A stretch of 64,000 bases of DNA from the NCBI GenBank assembly GCA_002050165.1, contig MWSW01000012.1, positions 477,169 to 541,168 on the forward strand, written 5' to 3'. Under the pieces are notes generated by a model that did no database searches, had not been told where the DNA came from, and saw only the letters and a program-made list of their open reading frames with translations. Shown piece by piece: positions 18,871-28,025 of this stretch. The translations under genes were made by a program, and so were the position numbers. The first letter of the stretch is position 1; every line of letters begins with the position of its first letter. The DNA is from Candidatus Tepidiaquacellales bacterium OLB4/UTCHB1. Its GTDB lineage: Bacteria > Bacteroidota > Ignavibacteria > Tepidaquicellales > Tepidaquicellaceae.

Positions 18871-19668
18871 ATGAAAAAATTTTACGCGTTAATCTTAGGG
18901 GCTTCAAGCGGTTTCGGTAAAGCCATTTCATTAACATTAGCTAAGGATGGAGTTAACATAATTGGGGTACACTTAGACAGGGCTTCGACAATGCCGGAAG
19001 TTAAGAAATTAATTTCGGATATTGAATCCAGCGGCGTCGAAGCACATTTTTTCAATACCAATGCAGCAGACGAGGAAAAACGTACTTCTATCATAGACTC
19101 AATTTCAGAAATCTTCAAAACTTCAGGAGGTAACAGCACAATTAAAGTTATGGTTCACTCTCTTGCATTTGGTACTTTGAGAAATTTTATTGATGAGAAA
19201 CCGGAAAACCAAATCACAAAGAAACAACTTGACATGACCATAGATGTTATGGCTAACAGTTTGGTTTACTGGTCGCAGGATCTTATACGGGCTGGACTAG
19301 TGACAACCGGAGGTAAAATATACAGCATGACTTCATCAGGCGGTGCGAGAGTAATTGAGTATTATGGCGCAGTTTCAGCCGCAAAAGCGTGCCTTGAATC
19401 TCATACAAGGCAACTAGCAATGGAGCTCGGGAAAATGGGTATCGCAGTTAATGCTATAAAAGCCGGAGTTACTGATACACCAGCATTGAGAAAAATTCCT
19501 AATGCGGATAAAATTATCGCAAATGCATTGCAGCGAAACCCGCATGGAAAATTAACTGATCCACAATATATAGCGGATTTCATTCTCGATAACTATAAAC
19601 GAGATTCCGGTTGGTTAACCGGTAATATATTTAATCTCGACGGCGGCGAGAGCGTGGTTGAACTTTAA
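18871..19668 (+). CDS. SDR-family enoyl-ACP reductase, FabL-like
   Basis: A 265-residue short-chain dehydrogenase. The N-terminal cofactor loop is GASSGFGKA (classical TGxxxGxG form, not the FabI form). The active-site pair is YGAVSAAK, a Tyr and Lys six residues apart, the spacing of FabI/FabL enoyl reductases rather than the three of ordinary SDRs. The stretch VNAIKAGVTDTPALRKIPN closely resembles the FabL segment around DTDALKHFPN. The likely role is the last reduction of the fatty-acid elongation cycle with NADPH. Its place after accB-accC supports this. An ordinary SDR with another substrate remains possible. Confidence 0.75.
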   Translation: MKKFYALILGASSGFGKAISLTLAKDGVNIIGVHLDRASTMPEVKKLISDIESSGVEAHFFNTNAADEEKRTSIIDSISEIFKTSGGNSTIKVMVHSLAFGTLRNFIDEKPENQITKKQLDMTIDVMANSLVYWSQDLIRAGLVTTGGKIYSMTSSGGARVIEYYGAVSAAKACLESHTRQLAMELGKMGIAVNAIKAGVTDTPALRKIPNADKIIANALQRNPHGKLTDPQYIADFILDNYKRDSGWLTGNIFNLDGGESVVEL

Positions 19669-19688
19669 AATTACGGAGACAAAATTTA

Positions 19689-22600
19689 ATGTCGCAATTG
19701 CACTTTAGCGATTCTGTTGGTTCCAATATATCTAAACTATCTTTAACTGAGGAAGATAAAGGCAGTCTTGAGTTAAAGACTCAGGAGTTCATGCCAACCA
19801 TTTTAATCGGATTAGGTGGCACCGGAAAGGAAGTTTTACTTAGGCTGCGCCGACTCTTTGTCGAAAAATATGGATCGCTTTCCGACTTCCCTATCCTATC
19901 CTATTTATATATTGACACAGATAATGCGCCATCTGAGGAAAGCGGAATCGCAAGAGAACGGGACTTGTTAATAAATGAAATTGACTTTCAACCTGCAGAA
20001 AAAATCTTTAATCCGGTAAACCCGTCTGATTATATCCAAAAGATTCATGATATTCCTGATATAAAACGCTGGCTTAATACAACCGGAGAAATCGGAAAAC
20101 TAGGAACAATGAATACCGGCGCAGGGCAAATCCGTCCGGCAGCCCGCCTTGCTCTATTTCATAATTATGAGGAAATTGTTAATAAAATCTCATCGGCTAA
20201 ATCGAGGATTACGGATTCGAGATCAATCAACATTGTTAAAGACAAACACCGGATCAAAAACGTCAATACGGATAAAATCAATGTTTACGTTGTAACTTCA
20301 ATTAGCGGAGGAACCGGTTCCGGGATGTTTATTGATATGGGATTTATCCTTCGAAATATTTTCAGTAATAATGCAATCTCGTCCTGCTATATAGTACTTC
20401 CGAAAATCTATCAGGGCTACGGTAAAGAAAGGGTATATGCAAACGCTTACGCTGCTGCAAAAGAACTTGAGCATTACAACCTGAAAAATAACTTCACTGT
20501 TAGTTGGAAGAAAAATACACCATTGGCCTTTCAGCCGGGAGTTTACGACGATGTTTATTTAATAGACGGTGAAAATGTTAAAAATCTTTCACTCTCTGAT
20601 TTAAGTAACCGTGACATTTACAAAATGCTTGCTGATTCTATTTTTCAGGACTTTGCAAATTCAGATTTTGCAAATTACAAACGCGGTGTTCGTGTTAATC
20701 TTGTACAATATAAACAGAGATTGTATCCTGATGATAACTCATTAGCTGAAAATACTTTTTCCCGTAAATATTCAACTCTGGGTCAATCAACTATCTCTAT
20801 CCCGGTTGACAGAATTACACTAGCTTGTTCATATAAACTTTGTGAAGATATTATCAATTACTATTTAAGTAATGTAGAAGGTTCTCAAAGTGACATTGAT
20901 AATTATTTAATGAAAGAATTCCTGCCGTCTCTAGGACTGTTGGAGTCTAACAGTAAACATCAGTTACTTGATTCACTTTACAAATCCGGTGAAAATTCTT
21001 CTATTCAATCTTCAATCAAATCTTTTCTGTTAAATTTACAGAATGAATTGGTCTCCGGGAAACGTGGTGATAAATGGGCTTCGTTTGTCTTCAGTGAAAA
21101 GAGCAGGTTCGATACTAACTTCAAAGACGATAATGATATTCAAAGGCAAGGAATGTTTTATTCGCAAATATACGATAATCGTTCAAACATCCTGCGCAAC
21201 ATTGTCGGTGAGAGAGTTTCAACATCAAATGGAAATCTTGAGAGGCAAATCAATTCACTGATTAACGACTCAACCAGAGGAGTATTTTATGCACTTAGCC
21301 TGCTAAGACGATTTCAATTCATCCTGCAAAATGAAAACTTCCATTACATACCGCAGTTTGAAAAAGACATTAAAGACTTGCAAGCAAGGGTAACAAGACT
21401 GGAATCGGAAATAAAAAGCAGACTACAGGACCTTAAAGAGGATGAATCAAGGTCAAAGTTAAATGTAATGCGGAAGACGGCAATGACAGGTACGTTGGAT
21501 AAACTAATAAAGTCACTTGATGAATACTACAACTCACTCATTAAGCTCAGGTCACGATATTTCGCCAAAGAAGTCAGCCAAAGGATTCTAAACCTGATTG
21601 AAGAAAAAACAAAAAGCGAAAACGGAAAAGTAAAATCAACCGGATTAATAAATGACCTTGATAAATTAACGGGTAACCTTGGATTACTTAAAGAGAATTT
21701 TAACAAGAAATACCAATACTTCATTCAAAAGCAAGAGAGCAGTTTTAATTTGCTCGTATATGAACCGGATGATGTTAAGAATGAATATTACATTAGATAT
21801 ATCGGGACAGGTCAAAGGGCGAACGATAACATTAAAGACCTTGCATACAAATTATTGAAAGAGCTTGGCGCCTCTGATGTTACCGATATTATAAATATTC
21901 TTAAAGACAGCGATGCTTCTGCGGTAGAGAAAAAAATGGTTTCATTTGCCAAACAAGTATTCAGTTCAATACGGGAAGATTACAGCGTTACTGATATTCT
22001 TTTCGAGAAAGATGCAATTCGTAGCGAATCAAAAATTCGTGGAATGATACAACAAGCGTACCCATGGTTAAGAATTAAAGAAACTCCCGGAAGCTTTTCT
22101 CTTGACGAATCCGCAAAGAAATTCTACATCGGGGTCAAAACAAATTCACCCTCTTTTAAAAAATTTCAATCGCTTATCTATTCAATAACCGGTCATGGTG
22201 TTGAATTTAAGGACTCAGCTGATAATACATCTATTACGTTTTATTCTGAGTGGGCAGGATTCCCACTATTTTACTCTTATACCATCTCTGAAGAAATGAA
22301 GGGCTTCTACAAACAGCTTTCCAATAATATGAATATTGATTTGCATAACGACAAGAACTATTTCATTTTTAACGACATTATACCTTTAACTGCAGAAGAA
22401 CGAAGGCGACTTGACGAAGCTCACAGAGCCTACTTAACCGGTTTAATTTTTGGGGTCTTTGAAATTGTAACAGACTTTGACAATGAAACAGGAGAGACGA
22501 AATCAGTTTACAAATACACATACCAGGAAGGTATTACCGTTAGACGAACAGAGCAATTGGGGATTGAATCGCGGTTAATAAATAAACTTTTTGAAGAGCA

Positions 22601-23087
22601 AGGACGCGAAGCTTTGAGATACAGGATTCAGGAAGAAGCTAATAAAATTCAGGATAAGCTAATCAGCGAAGGAAAACTCGCTGAAATTCTGGTAATGCTC
22701 GAATATTACTACGAAAACATTTATAAATTGCAGGAGATAGAAGTTGCTGGTGGTGCAAAAACAAAACTTGATACTTACGAATACAGGATTACCCGACAGC
22801 TTGCAACCGAACTGGAGAATAAAATCCCTCCCTCAGAAAAACAAAACTTTGTACAAAGGGTTAATGTGCTGAAGAATAATCTGGATGATTTTTCTACTTT
22901 ATGCGGTGATGGTATGAAACGGGTAATCCTTATCGGGAACATAATGGATAAGTCTAAACCTCTAAAAAAAGATTCAGGCAATAAAATATCAGTAGATAAA
23001 TTAAAAGATCTTAAAGCAGCGCTTGATATCGGATTAATTTCAAGTGATGAGTATGAATCTGCGAAACAGAAATTCCTTGATAACTAA
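19689..23087 (+). CDS. Large tubulin-like protein (Tubulin_2 type) with C-terminal SHOCT-like segment
   Basis: A 1132-residue cytosolic protein without signal or TM segments. The N-terminal domain has a first glycine loop ILIGLGGTGKE (residues 38-48), an acidic turn YIDTDN (74-79) and SISGGTGSG (204-212), matching T1, T3 and T4 nucleotide loops of the tubulin/FtsZ fold. This pattern fits the poorly studied Tubulin_2 group of long bacterial proteins. A coiled-coil-like region rich in Lys, Glu and Leu lies near 560-660. The last 30 residues (LKAALDIGLISSDEYESAKQ) resemble a SHOCT module. It probably binds GTP; polymerisation is unproven. It lies between an enoyl reductase gene and a zinc-ribbon gene on the same strand, SD ACGGAGA. 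Confidence 0.72.
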   Translation: MSQLHFSDSVGSNISKLSLTEEDKGSLELKTQEFMPTILIGLGGTGKEVLLRLRRLFVEKYGSLSDFPILSYLYIDTDNAPSEESGIARERDLLINEIDFQPAEKIFNPVNPSDYIQKIHDIPDIKRWLNTTGEIGKLGTMNTGAGQIRPAARLALFHNYEEIVNKISSAKSRITDSRSINIVKDKHRIKNVNTDKINVYVVTSISGGTGSGMFIDMGFILRNIFSNNAISSCYIVLPKIYQGYGKERVYANAYAAAKELEHYNLKNNFTVSWKKNTPLAFQPGVYDDVYLIDGENVKNLSLSDLSNRDIYKMLADSIFQDFANSDFANYKRGVRVNLVQYKQRLYPDDNSLAENTFSRKYSTLGQSTISIPVDRITLACSYKLCEDIINYYLSNVEGSQSDIDNYLMKEFLPSLGLLESNSKHQLLDSLYKSGENSSIQSSIKSFLLNLQNELVSGKRGDKWASFVFSEKSRFDTNFKDDNDIQRQGMFYSQIYDNRSNILRNIVGERVSTSNGNLERQINSLINDSTRGVFYALSLLRRFQFILQNENFHYIPQFEKDIKDLQARVTRLESEIKSRLQDLKEDESRSKLNVMRKTAMTGTLDKLIKSLDEYYNSLIKLRSRYFAKEVSQRILNLIEEKTKSENGKVKSTGLINDLDKLTGNLGLLKENFNKKYQYFIQKQESSFNLLVYEPDDVKNEYYIRYIGTGQRANDNIKDLAYKLLKELGASDVTDIINILKDSDASAVEKKMVSFAKQVFSSIREDYSVTDILFEKDAIRSESKIRGMIQQAYPWLRIKETPGSFSLDESAKKFYIGVKTNSPSFKKFQSLIYSITGHGVEFKDSADNTSITFYSEWAGFPLFYSYTISEEMKGFYKQLSNNMNIDLHNDKNYFIFNDIIPLTAEERRRLDEAHRAYLTGLIFGVFEIVTDFDNETGETKSVYKYTYQEGITVRRTEQLGIESRLINKLFEEQGREALRYRIQEEANKIQDKLISEGKLAEILVMLEYYYENIYKLQEIEVAGGAKTKLDTYEYRITRQLATELENKIPPSEKQNFVQRVNVLKNNLDDFSTLCGDGMKRVILIGNIMDKSKPLKKDSGNKISVDKLKDLKAALDIGLISSDEYESAKQKFLDN

Positions 23088-23109
23088 AACCATAAATCGG
23101 AAAAATTAA

Positions 23110-23400
23110 ATGCCAACATACGACTATAGATGTGAGAACTGCGGGCACAAAATGGAAGCCTTTCAGCCAATTAAAGACGATCCATTAACTCTCTGCCCAA
23201 ACTGTAATACAAATTCATTAAAGAGAATTATTGGCGCAGGCGCAGGATTAATTTTTAAAGGGTCAGGATTTTATCTGACAGATTACAAAAACACCACCCA
23301 AAAGGAAACTTCGAAAAATACGAAAAGTACATCTAAAAAATCCGATGCTGATAAAAGTTCTGCAAAGAATTCCGATTCATCTACATCAACGGATAATTAG
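23110..23400 (+). CDS. FmdB-type zinc-ribbon protein
   Basis: A 96-residue protein beginning [13 protein letters not shown], the hallmark of FmdB/CxxC_CxxC regulatory proteins. Two CxxC pairs (Cys 8/11 and Cys 34/37) should bind one zinc. [16 protein letters not shown] follows, then a low-complexity Ser/Lys/Thr/Asp tail from about residue 63. Members are often annotated as putative regulators, with little proof. It is the last gene of the plus-strand run, 22 nt after the tubulin-like gene, and its stop overlaps the stop of lptB on the other strand by 4 nt. Confidence 0.88.
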   Translation: MPTYDYRCENCGHKMEAFQPIKDDPLTLCPNCNTNSLKRIIGAGAGLIFKGSGFYLTDYKNTTQKETSKNTKSTSKKSDADKSSAKNSDSSTSTDN

Positions 23401-24155
23401 AAACTGTTTATTTTTTTATCCACATTAAACCTTTCCATACTGAAATTTTCACCGAGGTAAAGTTTCCTTACCAATTCATCATTTGCAAGTTCATCAGCCG
23501 TACCTGACTTGAAAATGCGTCCCTCAATTAAAATATAAGCGCGGTCAACGATTGACAAGGTTTCGTGTACATTGTGGTCTGTAATCAGAATTCCGATATT
23601 CTTTTGCTTTAACCCCGCCACTATCCGCATAATGTCCTCTGATGCAATGGGGTCTATTCCAGCAAACGGTTCATCGAGCAAGATAAACGAAGGGTCGGAT
23701 GCTAATGCCCTTGCAATTTCAGTACGCCTCCTTTCACCCCCCGACAATACGTAACCAAGCGAATCTCTGATTTTGTTTATACCAAACTCTTTCATCAGGT
23801 CTTCACACTTTTCTTCGATTGCTTCCTTTGTTAATCCCATAAATTGCAATACTGCCTTGATATTATTTTCAACAGTTAGTTTTCTGAATACTGAAGCTTC
23901 TTGTGGTAAATAACCAATACCAAGACGAGATCGTTTATACATAGGCATTTTAGTTATCCGGTCACCGTCTAAGTAAATCTCGCCTTCCTGTGGGAAAATC
24001 ATACCGCAAATCATATAAAAAGTAGTAGTTTTTCCTGCACCGTTTGGACCAAGCAAACCAACTATTTCGCCTTTATCAAGATAAAGCGAAACATTATTGA
24101 CAACTGTTTTATCTTTATATGACTTTTTTAAGTTGGATGCTTCTAGTTTAGACAT
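23397..24155 (-). CDS. lptB: LPS export ABC transporter ATPase LptB
   Basis: A 252-residue ABC ATPase. Walker A is [16 protein letters not shown], the Q-loop region [19 protein letters not shown] is typical of LptB, the signature is LSGGERRR, Walker B is [13 protein letters not shown] and the switch His lies in ITDHNV. It powers LptFG in moving lipopolysaccharide from the inner membrane to the periplasmic bridge. The C-terminus is slightly extended ([20 protein letters not shown]). It is the last gene of the GWxTD-YbbR-CPBP-pdxJ-lptB unit, 1 nt after pdxJ. lptA/lptC are not adjacent. Confidence 0.94.
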   Translation of the reverse strand: MSKLEASNLKKSYKDKTVVNNVSLYLDKGEIVGLLGPNGAGKTTTFYMICGMIFPQEGEIYLDGDRITKMPMYKRSRLGIGYLPQEASVFRKLTVENNIKAVLQFMGLTKEAIEEKCEDLMKEFGINKIRDSLGYVLSGGERRRTEIARALASDPSFILLDEPFAGIDPIASEDIMRIVAGLKQKNIGILITDHNVHETLSIVDRAYILIEGRIFKSGTADELANDELVRKLYLGENFSMERFNVDKKINSF

Positions 24156-24156
24156 A

Positions 24157-24876
24157 CTATCGGTAATTATTCAGAATATTAACCATCTCTCTGACAGCAC
24201 TATCTAAACCAACGAAAACTGCACGGGAAATAACTGCGTGTCCGATGCTAACCTCTTCAATTTCAGGAATATTCAGAACAGGCTTTATATTATTGTAATT
24301 CAAGCCGTGACCTGCAGTAACAACTAACCCCATTTCTGCAGCAAGCCTGGATATTGCCCCTATTTTCGTCAACTCTTTTAAAATTTCCTCTTTATCGAAT
24401 GTATTCGCATACGTTCCGGTGTGAATTTCTACAATATCAGCTCCGAGTTCAACCGACTTATCAAGCATCTCCGGCAACGGATCAATAAACAGGCTTACCT
24501 TAATCCCGTTGCTTTTAAGTTTTTTTACAGCTTCACTTAAAGCTTTAGTATTTGAATTCAGATTTAAACCTCCTTCTGTTGTAAGCTCCTGTCTTTTCTC
24601 AGGCACAAGGGTTACAGTCTCCGGTTTTGTTTTAATTGCTATTGATATCATCTCATCCGTTGCAGCCATTTCAAGATTAAACTTTGATTGGACAATATCT
24701 TTAAGTATTGCCACATCGCGGTCATTGATATGCCTTCTGTCTTCCCGAAGGTGACAAACTATACCTTCAGCTCCCGCAATTTCGCAAATACCGGCTGCAA
24801 TTACAGGGTCCGGTTCTGCACCACCACGGGCTTGCCTTATAGTTGCAATATGGTCAATGTTTATTGCTAATTTCAT
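24157..24876 (-). CDS. pdxJ: Pyridoxine 5'-phosphate synthase
   Basis: A 239-residue TIM-barrel enzyme condensing 1-deoxyxylulose 5-phosphate with 3-amino-2-oxopropyl phosphate to give pyridoxine 5'-phosphate. The N-terminal motif [17 protein letters not shown] is diagnostic, with the active-site His in this segment. [26 protein letters not shown] and [11 protein letters not shown] are all conserved. It uses the DXP-dependent vitamin B6 route. It is fourth in a tightly packed five-gene unit (2-nt and 1-nt gaps). pdxA is not in the window. Confidence 0.96.
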   Translation of the reverse strand: MKLAINIDHIATIRQARGGAEPDPVIAAGICEIAGAEGIVCHLREDRRHINDRDVAILKDIVQSKFNLEMAATDEMISIAIKTKPETVTLVPEKRQELTTEGGLNLNSNTKALSEAVKKLKSNGIKVSLFIDPLPEMLDKSVELGADIVEIHTGTYANTFDKEEILKELTKIGAISRLAAEMGLVVTAGHGLNYNNIKPVLNIPEIEEVSIGHAVISRAVFVGLDSAVREMVNILNNYR

Positions 24877-24878
24877 GA

Positions 24879-25613
24879 TTAAAATATTTTGTAAAATTGA
24901 AATTGTCCTCGAATAATGGAAATGCTATCAATAAACAGCATGATTAACCAGTGAAGTATCCATGCATAAATGAATGATCTACTCCTCAGAGCTTGTATTC
25001 CTAAAATTAACCCTGCAAAAATTGACGCAAATAATTCCAGCTCAGGTTTCCCCTTGTGGAGTATAAAAAACGGAATCATTTGAATAAATATCGAGTAATA
25101 ACCAAATTTTTCCTTGAGCCCAAATAACATATATCCGCGCCAGAGAAACTCCCATCCAAGCATATAGATTAAAATCGAAAACTCGTACAACAAAAATCTG
25201 TACCAGGATTCCGAAACCTGAATACCCCCCTGCGGATATGCCTTTGCGAAATCAGGAGTTGCTGATACTATCCAAAGCACAGGTAACATTACAGCAAGAA
25301 AAAGCGCCGTTGTAAAAAATCCGAACTTTTTATCGCCAAGAGTAAATCCGAAATCTTTCAGTTTGGCTTTTAAAACAAATTTAACCGAGAGCGATGACGC
25401 AAGAAACATTAAAAGTCCATCGCTGAAAAACCAGTAAAGCCTTGACTCATATCTGTCACCACCGAATGTATTGTAAAAGAATAGCGGGCTTGCAAATGAA
25501 ACTGATAGAAAAATAATTACGGCAACTGACAAAAAAATGAAAACAACTTTAAAATCAAGTTTACGGATTTCAGGAATCAGTTGTTTTGCTTCAGTAAAAT
25601 GTTCTTTGAACAA
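24879..25613 (-). CDS. CPBP (CAAX-like) intramembrane protease family protein
   Basis: A 244-residue protein with about seven hydrophobic helices. The CPBP motifs are near the C-terminus: GWEFLWRGYML (Glu 155, Arg 159), PFFILHK (His 186) and LHWLIMLFID (His 221). The first motif usually has two Glu (EExxxR); here the first position is Trp 154, so catalytic power may differ, though EF-type variants exist in the family. Relatives act as membrane proteases or as bacteriocin self-immunity factors. Gaps of 1 and 2 nt to YbbR and pdxJ show it belongs to the same unit. The substrate is unknown. Confidence 0.78.
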   Translation of the reverse strand: MFKEHFTEAKQLIPEIRKLDFKVVFIFLSVAVIIFLSVSFASPLFFYNTFGGDRYESRLYWFFSDGLLMFLASSLSVKFVLKAKLKDFGFTLGDKKFGFFTTALFLAVMLPVLWIVSATPDFAKAYPQGGIQVSESWYRFLLYEFSILIYMLGWEFLWRGYMLFGLKEKFGYYSIFIQMIPFFILHKGKPELELFASIFAGLILGIQALRSRSFIYAWILHWLIMLFIDSISIIRGQFQFYKIF

Positions 25614-25614
25614 G

Positions 25615-26529
25615 CTATTTGTTTTTTATAATGTATTGAAATCTATCCGGTACAATTCCAAGTAATTCTATATTTGGCGGTGTATCAATTTTCGGGATTA
25701 CGAATCCAAGTGTATCGGCATAAATCTCTTCAAAGGACAAGTGGACGTTAATTTCAGATGCATCAATCCCAGAAAGTTCGTCAACACCGCCTCTGAGGGT
25801 CACGGAAATTGTTGGTGGAATTAAAAGGACTTCATTTTCAGGTGGTAAATTATCAATTTTTATTGTCAAATCATTAAAAGTTTTTTCTGCAGAAAGTTCG
25901 ATTTGATACGAAATGCTTACATCAGTTGTTTCAAGTTTTACAGAAGCGCTGAATTTATTCTCCAATTTTGCATTTACTAACAAATCACTGTTGACATCAG
26001 ATATCAATTTTGACTCGGTCTGAACGGAATTTATTTTCCTGATTTCGGCAGCGGGCCCAGAGACTTTTACGGAATCCGGAGAAATTGAGGGACGACCAAC
26101 AATATCGTAACCGATGCGAGGTTCAATTTCTATATTATTTATTACCGGAACATACTTTGAGGAAACGTTACCGTAAGAGACATAAACCGTGTCAGGATCA
26201 ATACTGTTAATTCTGATGGAAAATGGAATTCCGATTCTTTCATTCGCCTGTTGCATGGTAACTATCTTCGCATCTCTTTTAAAATTTGAAATATCATATC
26301 GGTATTCGAGGTCAGGATTTAAAACCACACTAAGTAGATCCCATCCGTTTCCATTGAGTGCAATCGTCAATGTATCCGGTACATTATTCCCGGTTGATTG
26401 TTCATCGCTCATTTGTAACCTTAATGGTACTTCGATTGAATAATTAAATGAACTGTTTAAGCTCAGATAAAGCCAGAGAATAACCGCTATTATTAATGCG
26501 ACACTGTAAATATGAATATTCTTTTTCAA
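25615..26529 (-). CDS. YbbR/CdaR-like domain protein
   Basis: A 304-residue protein with one N-terminal TM (about residues 6-23, ending LYLSLNSS) and YbbR-type repeat domains outside the cytosol. Repeat features include GYDIVGRPSISPDSVKVSGP near 155-175, the typical YbbR phrase where a P-x-V-xV-xGP turn closes a strand. In Firmicutes CdaR regulates the diadenylate cyclase CdaA, whose gene is normally adjacent. No cdaA is present here, so a c-di-AMP link cannot be assumed. It sits between the GWxTD gene (1-nt gap) and the CPBP gene (1-nt gap). Confidence 0.78.
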   Translation of the reverse strand: MKKNIHIYSVALIIAVILWLYLSLNSSFNYSIEVPLRLQMSDEQSTGNNVPDTLTIALNGNGWDLLSVVLNPDLEYRYDISNFKRDAKIVTMQQANERIGIPFSIRINSIDPDTVYVSYGNVSSKYVPVINNIEIEPRIGYDIVGRPSISPDSVKVSGPAAEIRKINSVQTESKLISDVNSDLLVNAKLENKFSASVKLETTDVSISYQIELSAEKTFNDLTIKIDNLPPENEVLLIPPTISVTLRGGVDELSGIDASEINVHLSFEEIYADTLGFVIPKIDTPPNIELLGIVPDRFQYIIKNK

Positions 26530-26530
26530 A

Positions 26531-27904
26531 TTATCTTCTTAACTGATATTCCCAATTATCGTTACGAAGTTCACCTCGGATAGTTGAGTGAATTAATTCG
26601 TAAATTCCAGATCCGCTTGGTTGCACCTCACCAAAAACACAAATTACCCCACCTTCAAGCCCGGGATAAGACCATATTTCATAGCCAACCTTATCCTGTT
26701 CAAACGGGTATCTGTCTATACTCTCAGGTTTTCCGTACAATACGTAAATCCGTCCCCTGTCCGTTCTCCAGCCATCTTTAAAAGAGTCTTTGAAAAGTTT
26801 ATTTGCTTCAGTAATTCTTTTTAGATACTCAATTTTAAAACTATTTTGCAATGATGATGGGTCAGGATCTCTGCGCTTCCAGAAATTAAACATAAACCTG
26901 CGTTTCTCATCAACTGAAGAAAGTTTGTTATATGTATTCGTTTCATTCATATCCCTTAAATAAAGTGCCAATTCAAAATCAGCATCAACAAGCTCTTCCC
27001 TCATTTTGGCGTATTCACTCATCATGAAATCATCGCCCGTTTTCGTAAGTGAAATATCTTGAGAAATATTGCTGTTGTAAACAAAAAATTTCTTTTCTTT
27101 TGAAACAATTACACCACCGGAAAGATCGGATACAGTTACATTTAAAATGTAAGATGCACTGGGGAGACTATCAATAATGAACATTCCGTAATCTGCTATT
27201 GATTCTGAACCGGTTGATATTTCCTTTTTAAGCTTCATCAATTCCTTATTGTTGAGATCACGTATTGATGCAACGAGTTCAACATTTCCACTTATACCTG
27301 AAGACTTTAGTTTATATATTTCGTAATAGTAATATACCCGTTTAAGATTATTCCCGAATAAAAGTTCAGGGTTTGGTACTACCTCAAGCGTATTTTTGTA
27401 AAACGAACTTGACTTGTTCTCAGACTTAGTTAACTGCGATGACAGCTGAATATCGCTCATTGACACATTCAAATCATTGTTTGCAAGGCTCACTTCACGT
27501 TCTATTGTGATGAAATTACTCGTATCTATTGCATCCGCTCCGGTTACGCGGATAATGTAATCTCCGGGATTCAGGGAAAAGTTCAATTGGCCGATTAATT
27601 TCTGGTCGCGGTTGTTACCAGTTGTATCGTTCATCGAACTTGGCATTCCATACAATTTTGTAAAAACCTGTTCACCGTTTTTTTTATCGTTGATCTCGAC
27701 ATTAATAGTAGTCCTTGATTCATATTGGTCACCGGACTTCACATACATTAAGCCACGCTTGTTGAACGAGAAGTAAAGTTCAATAATTGCTTTCCCATCA
27801 TCTCCTCTAAACGAGGAATAGTCGAACTCGAATTTAAAGTAATCGTTAGCATTTGCAAACGGTATCGTAATGAATGTAACAAGAAATAATAAAAGCAATC
27901 TCAT
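26531..27904 (-). CDS. GWxTD domain-containing exported protein
   Basis: A 457-residue protein with a signal peptide (cleavage near ANA, residue 19). The N-terminal 280 residues are beta-rich repeats of Ig-like flavour. The C-terminal domain starts near 300 with helices, contains FNFWKRRDPDP and then DGWRTDRGRIYVLYGKP (GWRTD at 378-382), the family hallmark, and ends with EIWSYP and a Cys-containing strand. The family is common in Bacteroidetes and relatives, with no settled function. It heads the five-gene unit and lies 121 nt from the PorV-family gene, with a terminator between. Confidence 0.85.
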   Translation of the reverse strand: MRLLLLFLVTFITIPFANANDYFKFEFDYSSFRGDDGKAIIELYFSFNKRGLMYVKSGDQYESRTTINVEINDKKNGEQVFTKLYGMPSSMNDTTGNNRDQKLIGQLNFSLNPGDYIIRVTGADAIDTSNFITIEREVSLANNDLNVSMSDIQLSSQLTKSENKSSSFYKNTLEVVPNPELLFGNNLKRVYYYYEIYKLKSSGISGNVELVASIRDLNNKELMKLKKEISTGSESIADYGMFIIDSLPSASYILNVTVSDLSGGVIVSKEKKFFVYNSNISQDISLTKTGDDFMMSEYAKMREELVDADFELALYLRDMNETNTYNKLSSVDEKRRFMFNFWKRRDPDPSSLQNSFKIEYLKRITEANKLFKDSFKDGWRTDRGRIYVLYGKPESIDRYPFEQDKVGYEIWSYPGLEGGVICVFGEVQPSGSGIYELIHSTIRGELRNDNWEYQLRR

Positions 27905-27970
27905 TTTTTTTATAGCTTAAAGGTTAACATTTTAAAATGACCCCTGCAGACGGATAGCTTAATTAAAACA

Positions 27971-28000
27971 AAAAGGTAACCCGTAATTACAGGTTACCTT
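27971..28000 (-). terminator. Rho-independent terminator after the porV-like gene
   Basis: A 9-bp stem AAGGTAACC (27973-27981) with GGTTACCTT (27992-28000). On the minus strand it is followed by a U-rich run (TTTTTGTTTT). It lies 25 nt after the stop at 28026. Confidence 0.82.
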
Positions 28001-28025
28001 AAAAGATACAAATTTGAAGTAATTT

